A DNA stretch of 64,000 bases from Phormidium sp. FACHB-1136 (GCF_014697375.1 NZ_JACJRS010000008.1:1-64000); one strand, 5' to 3'. Positions 15,571 through 25,626 are shown, counted from the first letter of the stretch. Made by a program: numbers and translations. The notes: a model not told the origin generated them from the sequence alone.

Positions 15571-18378
15571 TTATACAGGGAAATTATCAAAAATACAACT
15601 CCACTGTCCACGATCAATAACATAGGTAGCTAGCACATTCTCGAAGTCGTCATAAAATTGCAGGTGAATGCCGTTTGCATGAGAAACCCATTGAGTATTG
15701 GCGAAAAAGGACTGTATCGAGAAATTTTGTGCTGAGTAATTTCGCCACCAAGCTTTCAATCGACTATTCCACTCATAACCTTCGGCCCTTAGTAGCTCCT
15801 TAATTGCGAAGGTACCATTACTACCCCTTCCATTTTGGTTAGTTACTTTAACAGTGATTCGCCTTGCTTCTCCAACAACAGGGTCATAGGTTGACCAGTC
15901 CAACAAAGAAATATTTATTCTACTTTGCAAATCCTCAACAAAAGGAGACATATTATTTGTCTCGGTTAAAATAAATAAGTGTTCTGCGGCACGAGTTAGT
16001 GCAACGTAAAAAAGGCGGCGTTCCTCATTCACTGTACCTTCAACTGAGCTTCCCAAAACAAATGTAAACATTAAGTCTGGATGTAGCAATGGGTAAGATC
16101 GAGGGACAGCATCTAGGATAATAACAATTTCTTTTTCTAAGCCCTTATACTTGTGAGTAGTCGATATATTTATCTTTTCTCTTAAGATCTCAGGGAATTT
16201 TGAGCGTAATAGCTCTAAAAAGCTACCTAGTTGATCTCGCCTTTTATTACGCTTTTCTCCATAATTTATGTACCAAGGTAGACTATTTTTTCGGCTCAGT
16301 AGAACTACGCTTTTATCGTGCTGAAGTGCTTTATTGATCAAGCGTAAAATAGCAGGTGTAAAATCATCTCCTGGATGATTCTCTTGTTCAACTGGCAACG
16401 GCTTAAAATTACTAAGATTAGCAATCTCTACTTTCCCTAACGATTTGTTAATCTCACGGGCAGGATCGCCAAGCCCGTTCATTAGCTGATTACTAACCCT
16501 CACAATAGAGTCTGCTGAACGATAATTAGTATTAATAGAAAGCTTGATAGAGGGTTGAAAAAACTTCTCGAAGTTTTGATAAAAAGATAGATCAGAACCA
16601 GCAAATCCATTGATCGCTTGCCAGTCATCACCAACGCAAAAAATTTGCACACTAGAGTTTTGCGTCCGAATAGCTTCTATTAAGCAATGGAAGAGATTGG
16701 AGAAATCTTGATATTCATCGATAAATATATATCTTAGGTTCTTCAGATCTCCATTTCCAGATTTTCGCCGAAATACTGTTTGTCCTGAAGCAACTATCTC
16801 TGATGATCTTTGCATTAATCCATCAAAATCTTCTTCACCCGTTTCTTGAAGACGTTCAAGATAGGCTTGATAGAATACTTTGGCTAGTTCTAAAAAACGC
16901 TCTTCAACCTCATTAACACAAGTGTGATTAGCTATTATTTCAGCTAGGTCTTCAACTGAAAGAATTAACTTTCGACATCGTTGAATGAAATTTTCCATCG
17001 CTGTGGTGAATCGGTCAATAGCTCGGTCTTTGATGCGGAGCCATATTTCTTCTTCACTTAAACGACAGCAGGAAATCTGGCACTTCTCAAGAGACTGCTT
17101 TAGCAAAGCATAGAAGCCTTCGATTCCATTTTTTGTTAAGTCATTAGGATAAAACTCAAGTAGCTGCCAGCTATCTTGATTCTCCCAATATTGTCGTTTT
17201 TTATCTGACATTTCATCATAGTCAGGGTCACCCCTCAGCCCAAAGTATTCAATAATTACACCTTGATTATCCCCAGTAAAAATTGTGAAATCAGGACGAT
17301 AGTTGATTCCACTCCACCAAAAACTACGCTCATACTTGTAATTAATACCGTGTTCAAATAAAAAATCTGCAATTATTTTTTCACCAAATGACTTAACATA
17401 TTCTCCTCTAAGGCTCTCTTTTGGTAGAGAACGACGATATTTTAGTATTTCTTGAGGACTTTTATCGTAACCACCCATAATGATGCGCTCCCAATCCTCA
17501 CGAAAATGGGCTGTCATCAAATCACGGATTTCTACCCAATAATCCGCATCGCGCAGGTAATCATCAATGACTGTCTGCAATGCACGACTTTTACTTTGCG
17601 CTCCATCCGGTTCATTAAAAAGAATATCTTCTTCAGGATGAACAAGTGCATAAGCTAAAGCATGAAACGTCATAACATGAGGAATAGAGCCTTGAAGCTG
17701 TTTTGTTAGACGGTCGTGCATTTCATTTGCAGCTTTTTTATTAAAAGCTAACAACAACATTTCATTTGGAGAAACACCACAATGTTTTTGTAAAAACAGA
17801 GATCGACTAACTAAAGTTCGGGTTTTACCACTGCCAGCCCTCGCAACCACTTGAACATGGTCTTCAACTGCACCAATCGCTCTTGACTGTTCATCATCTA
17901 ATTCAAACGCTAAGTTTTTAGATGCCCACAATTTTACGAAATTTACCTTCCTCTGTTCAAAATCACTGAGAGAAATATATTTGACGCAATTAGATTCATA
18001 GAAATATTTGGCATTGAGAAAATCTTTTTCAAATATTTCTTCTAATCTTTTTAATGACGACTGAATTTCTTCTATTGTGCAAGGGTCAAGAAGGTCATAA
18101 GCAGATATTCCTGGCTTTATCTCTTGAAACTCCTCAATAAATTTATTTTTGGGATAACTTGTAGGGCCACCAAAATTCTTCAAGAAAATGCGGTGCGTAT
18201 TTATAAGTGATACTTCACCCTTTCCCCATGTACAATTGGTCACTTCTCGCCCAACTAGACAGTGCCAAAGATTATCGTTTCCATCAACAGCTTTGGCAAA
18301 TTCTTGGACATTATCAATCTGTAAGTTGTCCCTTATGCTGATACTTTCCATTGAGGATTTACTGTAGTTTTCATGCAA
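15571..18378 (-). CDS. UvrD-like superfamily 1 DNA helicase with embedded PD-(D/E)xK-like nuclease domain
   Basis: The 935-residue protein is an SF1A helicase of the HelD (helicase IV)/UvrD group. Motifs: Q-motif FELDDEQSRAI (158-168), Walker A ARAGSGKT (179-186), Walker B FIDEYQD (552-558), VGDDWQAINGF (582-592), NTNYRS (616-621), TTHKYKGLE (740-748) and FYVALTRA (790-797). Between helicase motifs Ia and II, residues about 331-415 form an insert with E350, PDF at 362-364 and E377 in VIIEYFG. This is the layout of a Vsr/PD-(D/E)xK nuclease. The C-terminal 90 residues (GTFAIKELLRAEGYEWNSRLKAWW) resemble a small DUF5710-like module. Codon use is much more A+T-rich than in the neighbours, suggesting acquisition. 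A DNA-repair or anti-phage role is inferred. Confidence 0.85.
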   Translation of the reverse strand: MHENYSKSSMESISIRDNLQIDNVQEFAKAVDGNDNLWHCLVGREVTNCTWGKGEVSLINTHRIFLKNFGGPTSYPKNKFIEEFQEIKPGISAYDLLDPCTIEEIQSSLKRLEEIFEKDFLNAKYFYESNCVKYISLSDFEQRKVNFVKLWASKNLAFELDDEQSRAIGAVEDHVQVVARAGSGKTRTLVSRSLFLQKHCGVSPNEMLLLAFNKKAANEMHDRLTKQLQGSIPHVMTFHALAYALVHPEEDILFNEPDGAQSKSRALQTVIDDYLRDADYWVEIRDLMTAHFREDWERIIMGGYDKSPQEILKYRRSLPKESLRGEYVKSFGEKIIADFLFEHGINYKYERSFWWSGINYRPDFTIFTGDNQGVIIEYFGLRGDPDYDEMSDKKRQYWENQDSWQLLEFYPNDLTKNGIEGFYALLKQSLEKCQISCCRLSEEEIWLRIKDRAIDRFTTAMENFIQRCRKLILSVEDLAEIIANHTCVNEVEERFLELAKVFYQAYLERLQETGEEDFDGLMQRSSEIVASGQTVFRRKSGNGDLKNLRYIFIDEYQDFSNLFHCLIEAIRTQNSSVQIFCVGDDWQAINGFAGSDLSFYQNFEKFFQPSIKLSINTNYRSADSIVRVSNQLMNGLGDPAREINKSLGKVEIANLSNFKPLPVEQENHPGDDFTPAILRLINKALQHDKSVVLLSRKNSLPWYINYGEKRNKRRDQLGSFLELLRSKFPEILREKINISTTHKYKGLEKEIVIILDAVPRSYPLLHPDLMFTFVLGSSVEGTVNEERRLFYVALTRAAEHLFILTETNNMSPFVEDLQSRINISLLDWSTYDPVVGEARRITVKVTNQNGRGSNGTFAIKELLRAEGYEWNSRLKAWWRNYSAQNFSIQSFFANTQWVSHANGIHLQFYDDFENVLATYVIDRGQWSCIFDNFPV

Positions 18379-18708
18379 CTAATTGAAAGAACCTCGGCAC
18401 CCAACCCTAGCTTTCCCCTAGATCCGAACCAGGAACACATACCACCCACAAATCTTCACCCAGTATCACGTCATAGCAGTCTTCTCACACTGTTGTCGCC
18501 TAGCCTAGTTCAACAGTCGTAGTTACTTAGCGCAATACATCCCAAAAATTACCTCTCGGTTCTGTCCCTACCGACAACTTGAGGCGGCATAACTCTTTAT
18601 TAGAGGGAAATTTTCCGCCTAATACCCTTATATGAGATCATAGGTGGGATATTTCAGTATAAACACCCGATACCCTGGGTGCCCCGTAATTTAAGACTCT
18701 TTAACGCA
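18379..18708. other. Intergenic region between helicase and ndhD
   Basis: A+T-rich sequence with no supported gene. It probably contains the helicase promoter (minus strand) at its left and marks the boundary between acquired and core DNA. Confidence 0.5.
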
Positions 18709-18741
18709 AAAAGGCGGGTCGTCCAAGGACAAACCCGCCTA
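18709..18741 (-). terminator. Rho-independent terminator of ndhD
   Basis: Read on the minus strand, AGGCGGGT (18741-18734) pairs with ACCCGCCT (18720-18713) across a 13-base loop, followed by five Ts (18713-18709). It lies 21 bp after the ndhD stop. Confidence 0.85.
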
Positions 18742-18762
18742 GATGAGACATAACCAGACGAT

Positions 18763-20361
18763 CTAGACTCCAGGTTCGCCCACCGAGGGCGCTTTGAGCA
18801 CAGGCAACGCCGCCAGAGGCACCGTCAGTTCCGCCGTATCGCCCTGGGAGACAAACACCTGGTTGAGGCGAGTGTTTAGCTTTTCGGTGGTGGAGTCGTA
18901 GATTTGGGTCAGCATTTTGGGATAGAGACCAAAGCCGATGATCGGCACCAGCAGACAGGCGATGATGAACACCTCGCGGGGTTCGGCATCCACCAGTTCT
19001 TCGTGTTCCACCAGTTCCTTGTTTTCGGGGCCGTAGAAGATTTCCCGCAGCATGGAAAGCAGGTAGATGGGGGTGAGAATCACGCCAATGGCCATAAAGG
19101 TGATGGCAACCAGCCGGAAGGTGAGGCTGTAGGCATCGCTGGTGGCAAAGCCGACAAACACCATCAGCTCGGCCACAAAGCCGCTCATCCCCGGTAGGGC
19201 CAGGGAGGCCAGGGAGCAGGCGGTGAACATGGCGAAGATTTTGGGCATTTTCTTACCCACGCCGCCCATTTCTTCCAAAATTAGGGTGTGGGTGCGGTCG
19301 TAGGTGGCCCCCACCAGGAAGAACAGGCTAGCCCCAATCAGCCCGTGGGACACCATTTGCAGCACCGCCCCGCTCAGGCCCAGGTTGGTGAAGGAGGCAA
19401 TCCCAATAAGCACAAAGCCCATGTGGGAAATGGAGGAGTAGGCGATTTTGCGCTTGAGGTTGCGCTGGGCAAAGGAGGTCAACGCTGCATAGACGATATT
19501 AACGCAGCCCAAAATCACCAGAACTGGCGCGAAATAGGCGTGGGCCTCGGGCAGCATGCCAAAGTTCATGCGAATTAGGGCATAGCCGCCCATTTTCAGC
19601 AGAATACCCGCCAGCAGCATGTGTACCGGGGCCGTCGCTTCCCCGTGGGCATCGGGTAGCCAGGTGTGGAGGGGAATAATCGGCAGCTTAACGGCGTAGG
19701 CGATCAGGAAGGCCCCGTAGAGCAGCAGTTGCAGCCGCATCGGGTAGACCTTTTCCGCTAGGGCGGTCATGTCAAAGGTGACGGTGTCGCCGTAGAAGGC
19801 CATCGCCAGCGCCGCCACCAGTATAAACAGCGACCCACCCGCCGTATACAGAATGAACTTGGTCGCCGCGTAGAGGCGCTTTTTGCCGCCCCAAATCGAC
19901 AGCAGCAGGTACACCGGGATCAGCTCCAGTTCCCAGAACAGGAAGAACAGCAGCATATCCTGTACCGCAAACACCCCAATCTGGCCGCTATACATAGCCA
20001 GCAGCAGGAAGTAAAAGAACTTCGGCTTGAGGGTGACGGGCCACGCTGCCAACGCCGCCAGGGTGGTGATAAACCCGGTCAGCAAAATCAGCGGCATCGA
20101 CAGGCCATCGGCCCCCAGCGACCACTTCAGATCAAGCTGGGGTACCCAGGTATAGCTCTCCACAAGCTGGAGACCGGGGTTGCTGAAGTCGTAATTGAGG
20201 TAAAAGGCGGTGACGATCAACACAAAGTCGATCAACCCCACCACGAGGGCATACCAACGCACCGTCTTGCCGTTGTCGTCGGGCAAAAAGGGAATGGCAA
20301 TGCAGGCCACCAAGGGCAGCAGGGTAACGGTGGTTAACCAAGGAAAAGTCGCGAGGTCCAT
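18763..20361 (-). CDS. ndhD: NAD(P)H-quinone oxidoreductase (NDH-1) subunit 4
   Basis: This is a proton-pumping antiporter-like subunit of the thylakoid NDH-1 complex that passes electrons from ferredoxin to plastoquinone in cyclic flow and respiration. The 532 residues match NdhD length with about 14 membrane helices. Hallmarks are the [15 protein letters not shown] stretch, [21 protein letters not shown] with the key lysine, and [14 protein letters not shown]. The sequence fits the NdhD1 type that pairs with NdhF1 in the respiratory NDH-1L form, not the CO2-uptake D3/D4 forms. It lies 406 bp downstream of ndhF on the same strand, separated by repeats, and has its own terminator. Confidence 0.96.
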   Translation of the reverse strand: MDLATFPWLTTVTLLPLVACIAIPFLPDDNGKTVRWYALVVGLIDFVLIVTAFYLNYDFSNPGLQLVESYTWVPQLDLKWSLGADGLSMPLILLTGFITTLAALAAWPVTLKPKFFYFLLLAMYSGQIGVFAVQDMLLFFLFWELELIPVYLLLSIWGGKKRLYAATKFILYTAGGSLFILVAALAMAFYGDTVTFDMTALAEKVYPMRLQLLLYGAFLIAYAVKLPIIPLHTWLPDAHGEATAPVHMLLAGILLKMGGYALIRMNFGMLPEAHAYFAPVLVILGCVNIVYAALTSFAQRNLKRKIAYSSISHMGFVLIGIASFTNLGLSGAVLQMVSHGLIGASLFFLVGATYDRTHTLILEEMGGVGKKMPKIFAMFTACSLASLALPGMSGFVAELMVFVGFATSDAYSLTFRLVAITFMAIGVILTPIYLLSMLREIFYGPENKELVEHEELVDAEPREVFIIACLLVPIIGFGLYPKMLTQIYDSTTEKLNTRLNQVFVSQGDTAELTVPLAALPVLKAPSVGEPGV

Positions 20362-20509
20362 AAAGCTGTTTCTCGTCGCGGTTTGTCAAAGGGGCATGGT
20401 GTCGGGGAGACATTCTGCCGGGAGGCTGGCCTTGCTTGTATCTGGCCTTGCTTGTATCTAACGGGAAAATTTTGAAAATGGGGAGAAATTGAAACAGTTT
20501 TTATACGAA

Positions 20510-20592
20510 AGAAGGAAATGAAAGGGTGATCCCCCTAAATCCCCGGAGCCCTCACCCTAAATCCCTCTCCCAACATGGGAGAGGGACTTTGA
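20510..20592. repeat. Dispersed repeat (family A) in the ndhF-ndhD gap
   Basis: CCCTCACCCTAAATCCCTCT then CCCAACATGGGAGAGGGACTTTGA. Same family as the copies near 6605 and 56320. Confidence 0.65.
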
Positions 20593-20597
20593 AGAAG

Positions 20598-20766
20598 GTA
20601 GGGTGGGCACTGCCCACCTGAGATCTCGTCATCATCGGCCAATATCTGGGAGATCCCCCTAAATCCCCCTTAGAAAGGGGGACTTTGAGTCCGGTTCCCC
20701 CCTTCATAAGGGGGGCTAGGGGGGATCCTCCAGGGACTAGGCAATGGTGGGCAGTGCCCACCCTAC
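20598..20766. mobile_element. MITE-like element with 21-bp perfect terminal inverted repeats
   Basis: GTAGGGTGGGCACTGCCCAC(C) at 20598-20618 is the exact reverse complement of 20746-20766. Each end is itself palindromic (GGTGGGCACTGCCCACC). The interior (20648-20728) holds a second nested hairpin built from GATCCCCCTAAATCCCCCTT and CTAGGGGGGATC. The right end stops one base before the ndhF stop codon, so the element sits directly against the gene. There is no coding capacity; mobilisation would need a transposase elsewhere. Confidence 0.65.
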
Positions 20767-20767
20767 G

Positions 20768-22852
20768 TTAGGTCACACCCGACAGCAGCACCAGTCCGAG
20801 GACGGCCCCAAACACAATCAGGGCATAGAACTGGGCGCGGCCATTTTCCAGGTACTTCAGCCCTTCCCCGGTGATCAGGGTGACGAAGCCCGCCAGGTTG
20901 ACTAGACCATCCACGATGCGGATGTCGATTTCCAGGACTTGCTTGGCCAGCTTGCGGCTGCCCTGGACGAAAACCACCTCGTAAATATCGTCCACGTACC
21001 ACTTGTTGAGCGACAGGTTGTACAGGAAGGGGATCTTGGCGGCGATGGCCTTGGGATCGATGGCCTTGGTGCGATACATCAGCACCGCCACGATGATGCC
21101 CACGGTGGCGATGGCTACGGAGCTACCCGCCATCAGGGCAAACTCGCTGAGGTCGAAGGCTTCGGCGGCTTCGGCGGCATCAAACACCTCGCTGGGGGGA
21201 TGGATGAACGCCTCGAAGTAGTTGGCGAAGGGGGTTCCCACCAGACCTACCAGTACCGAGGGCACCGCCAGGGCCACCAGCGGGAAGACCATGGAAAGGG
21301 GCGATTCGTGGGGTTCGTGGGCGTGGTGATGATCGTGGTCGTCGTGGCCATGATCATCGGCATCGAGGGTCAGCTCTTGGGGGTTCATCGCCCCAGGGCC
21401 AAGGGAGAGGCCCATCTTTTGCAGTTGTGCCCGCTTCAGGTCGCTGCGGATGCCTTCGTCGTTGCCGCGAAACTCGCCCTCAAAGGTCGAGAAGTACATG
21501 CGGAACATGTAGAAGGCGGTGATCCCCGCCGTCAGCCAGCCCACCGCCCAGAGGACGGGGCTAGCGGCAAAGGTTGCGCCCAGGATCTCATCCTTCGACC
21601 AGAATCCGGCGAAGGGGGGGATCCCGCAAATGGCCAGAGTCCCGATCAAAAAGGTAATCGCCGTGACGGGCATATACTTCCGCAGACCGCCCATCAGTCG
21701 CATATCTTGCGCCAAGACGGGATCGTGGCCCACCACCGCTTCCATGCCGTGGATGACGGAGCCGGAACCGAGGAACAGCATGGCCTTGAAGTAGGCGTGG
21801 GTCATCAGGTGGAACAGACCCGCCGAGTATGCGCCAACGCCCATGGCCATTACCATGTAGCCCAACTGGGACATGGTGGAGTAGGCGAGGCCCTTCTTAA
21901 TGTCGTTTTGGGTGATGGCGATGGAGGCCCCCATGAAGGCGGTAAACGCACCCGTGTAGGCAATCACGTTCATCACCGTGGGGATTTCCTCGAACACGGG
22001 GTACATCCGCGCCACCAGAAACACCCCTGCCGCCACCATCGTGGCCGCGTGGATCAGGGCCGAAATCGGGGTGGGGCCTTCCATGGCGTCGGGTAGCCAC
22101 ACATGGAGAGGGAACTGGGCTGACTTGGCCACGGGGCCGAGGAACACCAGCACCGCAAAAATCGCGGCAATGCTGGGGGCAAGGCTACCCACGTTCACCA
22201 GTTCCGTCAGCCGTTCGCCCATGATGTCGAACTCGAAGCTGCCCGTAGCCCAAAACAGGCCGAGGATGCCCAGCAGCAGGCCAAAGTCGCCCACCCGGTT
22301 GGTGACGAACGCCTTTTGGCAGGCATCGGCGGCGGGCTTGCGGTTGTACCAAAAGCCAATCAGCAGGTAGGAACACATCCCCACCAGCTCCCAAAATACA
22401 TAGACCTGAAGCAGGTTGGGGCTGATGACCAGACCCAGCATGGAGGAGCTAAACAGGCTGAGGTAGGCGTAAAACCGCACATAGCCCGGATCGTGGCTCA
22501 TGTAGCCATCGGTGTAGATCATCACCAAAAAGGCCACGGTGGTGACGATCACCAACATCAACGAGGCCAGGTGATCAACGGTGTAGCCCATCTCGATGCG
22601 GAAGTCTCCCGCCGAGGCCCACTCAAACATTTGGGTGTAGGCGGGGTGGCCCTGCACCTGGCTCCAAAAGATTAAGAACGAAAACACCATCGCCATCCCG
22701 GTGAGGGAGACGATGAAGATAGCGGACGCTTGCCGCAGTTTGTTGGTGGCTTGGCTGTAGGACACAAGCCCCGTGCCCACCACCGCCGCCCCAATCAAGG
22801 GCAGCACGGGCACTAGCCAAGCGTATTGATATAGAAGTTCCATCGAGTCCAT
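20768..22852 (-). CDS. ndhF: NAD(P)H-quinone oxidoreductase (NDH-1) subunit 5
   Basis: The large antiporter-like subunit of NDH-1 (694 aa) carries the long lateral helix at its C-terminus. Family marks are AWLVPVLPLIGAAVVG at the start, MEWASAGDF-like and GYTVDHLASLMLVIVT, ELVGMCSYLLIGFWYNRK, AKSAQFPLHVWLPDAMEGPT with the functional lysine, and FAGFWSKDEILG. A His/Asp-rich loop (DDHGHDDHDHHHAHEPHE, about residues 496-513) lies before helix 15, where other cyanobacteria have a shorter one. The ATG at 22852 is used; homologues start at the Met encoded at 22843, an equally good choice. With ndhD it forms the distal membrane arm of the respiratory NDH-1L. Confidence 0.96.
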   Translation of the reverse strand: MDSMELLYQYAWLVPVLPLIGAAVVGTGLVSYSQATNKLRQASAIFIVSLTGMAMVFSFLIFWSQVQGHPAYTQMFEWASAGDFRIEMGYTVDHLASLMLVIVTTVAFLVMIYTDGYMSHDPGYVRFYAYLSLFSSSMLGLVISPNLLQVYVFWELVGMCSYLLIGFWYNRKPAADACQKAFVTNRVGDFGLLLGILGLFWATGSFEFDIMGERLTELVNVGSLAPSIAAIFAVLVFLGPVAKSAQFPLHVWLPDAMEGPTPISALIHAATMVAAGVFLVARMYPVFEEIPTVMNVIAYTGAFTAFMGASIAITQNDIKKGLAYSTMSQLGYMVMAMGVGAYSAGLFHLMTHAYFKAMLFLGSGSVIHGMEAVVGHDPVLAQDMRLMGGLRKYMPVTAITFLIGTLAICGIPPFAGFWSKDEILGATFAASPVLWAVGWLTAGITAFYMFRMYFSTFEGEFRGNDEGIRSDLKRAQLQKMGLSLGPGAMNPQELTLDADDHGHDDHDHHHAHEPHESPLSMVFPLVALAVPSVLVGLVGTPFANYFEAFIHPPSEVFDAAEAAEAFDLSEFALMAGSSVAIATVGIIVAVLMYRTKAIDPKAIAAKIPFLYNLSLNKWYVDDIYEVVFVQGSRKLAKQVLEIDIRIVDGLVNLAGFVTLITGEGLKYLENGRAQFYALIVFGAVLGLVLLSGVT

Positions 22853-23313
22853 TGTGACTGCCTACTCCAAGAGCTGAGGTGAGTTGGCAAAAAACCGCTT
22901 ACATTTTGACATACCCGCACCCAGGGAATAATGAGATTAACAACACTATTTGGGCGAAAGGTCTCATATTTCAATCCGTTTTTCCCCTAAATCGGCTTAT
23001 TCTAGATTACCTGAATCCCTTGTCGTAGGGTTATTGTGGCGATTCGGCTGCCCAGACCTCTAATTCTTAAGAAAGATGTTTGTTTTGGGGAGTAAGGGAT
23101 CAAAAACATTCTTTCTATCTCAACAATCCTTGGGATAGAAGAAAGTCAATTGAAAGCAGTCAATTAGCGGGGATCGCAGGATCGACCCATGCCCATCGAC
23201 GGGTTGGCCCTAGTCCTGGCGGGCGCGGCAACCGCGCCCCTACAGTTTTCCGCTGGATCTATGGCATGATAGCGACGACCGGGGGCAAAGCCCCATCCGC
23301 GAACCGTTTCCCT
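22853..23313. other. Divergent intergenic region between ndhF and tsaB
   Basis: It should contain the ndhF and tsaB promoters. An imperfect hairpin lies near 23110-23150 (CTTTCTATC...GATAGAAGAAAG). At 23221-23239 the perfect palindrome GGGCGCGG-CAA-CCGCGCCC is a copy of a short dispersed repeat (family E, also near 32660 and 53428). No gene is seen. Confidence 0.55.
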
Positions 23314-23937
23314 ATGATTGGTTTGGCCATCCACACCTCCAGTCCGGCCCTGGGCTTGGCGCTCAGCGATTTTGAACAGATCACCCGCACCCAGACTTGG
23401 AACTTTGGCCGCGACCTCTCCATGCACCTGCACACCACCCTGGCGGACTTTGTACAGCCCTACGCCTGGGCGGATCTCTCCTTTTTAGCGGTGGCCCGTG
23501 GCCCTGGGGGCTTCACCGGAACCCGTATTGGCGTTGTTACCGCCCGCACCCTAGCCCAGCAGTTGAATATTCCGCTGTTTGGGGTCTCCAGCCTTGCCGC
23601 CCTAGCCCAGTCGGTGGTGGAGCAACGCCCTGATCTCGATCCCGCCACCGTCCTAGCTGTAGACCTCAAAGCCCAGCGGGAGATGCGCTTCACCGCCCTC
23701 TACCAGCCCACCCCCGATGGATTGAAGACCCTGCAAGCGGAACAGGTGGTCTCTCCCGCCCAATGGCAACAGACCTTAGCCGAATTTTCTGGCCCCATCC
23801 AGGCCGTCACTGCCACCGAGGACATGGCCCAAACGGTGACCCAAGTCCTGTCCCTGGCTTATCAGGATTGGCAGGCTGGTCACAGACCTCACTGGGCCGA
23901 GGTGGTACCCTACTACGGCCAACATCCCGTAGACTGA
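23314..23937 (+). CDS. tsaB: tRNA threonylcarbamoyladenosine biosynthesis protein TsaB
   Basis: TsaB (YeaZ) is the non-catalytic partner of TsaD in the complex that installs t6A37 on tRNAs decoding ANN codons. The 207-residue protein opens with MIGLAIHTSSPALGLAL, the ASKHA phosphate-1 strand, and has the GPGGFTGTRIGVVTARTLAQ block that forms the TsaD contact. The ATG at 23314 fits the family start; the frame is open back to 23080 but that part overlaps a repeat and has no family support. It is a single-gene unit between ndhF and a membrane protein. Interestingly, the window also holds a tRNA-Thr, a t6A substrate class. Confidence 0.92.
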   Translation: MIGLAIHTSSPALGLALSDFEQITRTQTWNFGRDLSMHLHTTLADFVQPYAWADLSFLAVARGPGGFTGTRIGVVTARTLAQQLNIPLFGVSSLAALAQSVVEQRPDLDPATVLAVDLKAQREMRFTALYQPTPDGLKTLQAEQVVSPAQWQQTLAEFSGPIQAVTATEDMAQTVTQVLSLAYQDWQAGHRPHWAEVVPYYGQHPVD

Positions 23938-24458
23938 CGATCTTCATCTCACGATTAACCCGAAGGCTCTAGCTGTCGGTTGCCAACGGTTGTTCTGGGA
24001 AGTCTGTCCACCACTACCATCGATACCCGACGAACGCACGGGCCAGAACAGTCGCTATGGGATAGAGGATGTCGCCTTGATCTCGTTTAGCGTGTTCTTC
24101 ACCCAACCCCCCTCCTTTTTGGCCTATCAACGTAGGATCAGTCGATCACAAAGTCCCCGCAGCCCTCACCCAGCCCCTCTCCCACGAGGTGAGGGCTGAA
24201 TCGCGGCACAAGGGCACGTTTGTGATCTACTGGGGTTGTCTTAGCAGGCCGCACCCGCTAGCAGTCCTGCCCAATACTAGCTGAATGGCCATAGTGAGAA
24301 TTGCTGCCGCTATCCCCGCTATCCTCAGGACAACCCCGTATCCATCGCTAGGTGGGTATCAATATTTACCTTATAAGTGAAGGGCTACTGAGTAGGCTAG
24401 GATAAAATAAAGCCCCAGGGTCTTGCTTCTCTGTCTTGCCCGCCATTGATCTGTTCCC
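23938..24458. other. Intergenic region with family A repeat
   Basis: A family A repeat lies at about 24150-24200 (CCCTCACCCAGCCCCTCTCC and CACGAGGTGAGGG). The remaining sequence is non-coding. An A+T-rich stretch AGGATAAAATAAAG near 24399 might be part of the promoter of the next gene. Confidence 0.5.
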
Positions 24459-24923
24459 ATGTCACTCCCGGTTGCTGTGTCCCACCGCCTAGGTCATCCC
24501 TGGATTCTGCTGTTGCTGGTTTTGGGGATGGTGTTTTGGGGCTGGTGGCTGGCGGCGTTAGCGCTGCCCTGGGGGCCGATCCTTGGTCTTGGCCTCATCT
24601 TGGTTTACCTGCTGGGTGTGGGCATGGGAGGGGTAATTCCGGCCAGTGTCTTTTGTTCGATGGGGGTGGCGGCGTTGGTCGCTCTAGACTATTTCCCCGA
24701 ATTTTGGCCAATGAATCTGCACTACAAGTACTGGGCCTTGACCATCATGGTGCTCTGGTCGGCGGCCTTAGGCTATATCTGTCTAGTGGGGAAGCAGGGG
24801 AGCGACCTGCGGCAACGCCCTTCCCGCGACCGCCAGTGGGGACGAGGGATCACCCTGGGGATGATGCTTTTGGCGATGCAAGGGGGGCGTTGGATCTACC
24901 AAACCGGGTGGCCCTTGGGCTAG
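24459..24923 (+). CDS. Small polytopic membrane protein, unknown function
   Basis: This is a 154-residue protein with about four hydrophobic helices (residues about 14-34, 38-58, 62-80 and 90-112) and a basic C-terminal loop (GKQGSDLRQRPSRDRQWGRG) before a last short helix. I recognise no motif. It stands alone, upstream of another membrane protein on the same strand. An overlapping longer frame in another phase (24446 onward) is a shadow because its composition is unlike a protein. Plain annotation as a cyanobacterial hypothetical is appropriate. Confidence 0.65.
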   Translation: MSLPVAVSHRLGHPWILLLLVLGMVFWGWWLAALALPWGPILGLGLILVYLLGVGMGGVIPASVFCSMGVAALVALDYFPEFWPMNLHYKYWALTIMVLWSAALGYICLVGKQGSDLRQRPSRDRQWGRGITLGMMLLAMQGGRWIYQTGWPLG

Positions 24924-25068
24924 GCGTTGGGAGGTCAGGCGAGGGATTGCCAGCCAGCAGGGAGGCCATGGGGTAGGTGGGAACAGCCCTGTGGGGGAGT
25001 GACGGGCAGGGATCAGGCATCAGGAAATCGCAGCAATTCAGAGATCACGAGGTTCAGAGGTCAATCAA

Positions 25069-25521
25069 ATGTCCCATCAACCCCAGTTTGCGGCGGAGAA
25101 GCACCGTCAGTCCCCTGGCCCTCAGCCTGTGGGGCGTCCCCTCACCCCCGATCATTACCTGGATCAAATGACTCCATCGGTGCGCGATAGCCTCACCCCC
25201 GACCAATGGGCCGAAGTTAGCCGTGTGGTCAATCTCGCCCTGCCCAAGCCCTCCCCCAAGCTGATTGATCTCCGGATGGATATTGACCTTTTGATCAGCC
25301 GCTACTACATCGTGATCATGGTGGGCAAAGATCGACGGCGTTCGGCTCGGCCCCCAGTGATTTCTCCCGTTACTCGCTGGGTGAACTGGGTGGCGGCGGT
25401 GCTGCTGCTGCTCGGCTTTAACTTGGCCGTCAGCGTTGGGCTGTTCCTTCTCGCCTACCTACTAAAGTCGGCCCTAGGCATTAATCTGCTCCCTGGCCAT
25501 TTTCGTGGTTTTGGCAATTAA
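25069..25521 (+). CDS. Conserved cyanobacterial-type membrane protein, unknown function
   Basis: The 150-residue protein has a polar N-terminal half with the well-formed block SLTPDQWAEVSRVVNLALPK and LIDLRMDIDLLISRYYIVIM, a basic stretch GKDRRRSARP, and one or two C-terminal membrane helices (about 108-140). The start has AGAGGT ten bases upstream. The arrangement of a small cytoplasmic domain on a C-terminal anchor suggests a peripheral regulator of a membrane complex, but no family name can be given with confidence. Confidence 0.65.
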   Translation: MSHQPQFAAEKHRQSPGPQPVGRPLTPDHYLDQMTPSVRDSLTPDQWAEVSRVVNLALPKPSPKLIDLRMDIDLLISRYYIVIMVGKDRRRSARPPVISPVTRWVNWVAAVLLLLGFNLAVSVGLFLLAYLLKSALGINLLPGHFRGFGN

Positions 25522-25626
25522 CCCCCCTGGCTGTGGCTACGGCTTATCTATAGGTTTCAACTGCTGCGTTGGCAGTAGGGACGCTTGGTATAAGAATTAG
25601 GTATCTCTTGACGGCGGAGGACGCGG

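Noticed and set aside
20939-22096. 385-codon plus-strand frame opposite ndhF
   Set aside because: Long only because of G+C-rich codon bias on the opposite strand; His/Gly-rich, no family features.
24446-24976. 176-codon overlapping frame at the small membrane protein
   Set aside because: Gly/Arg-rich alternative phase; the 24459 frame has clear membrane helices.
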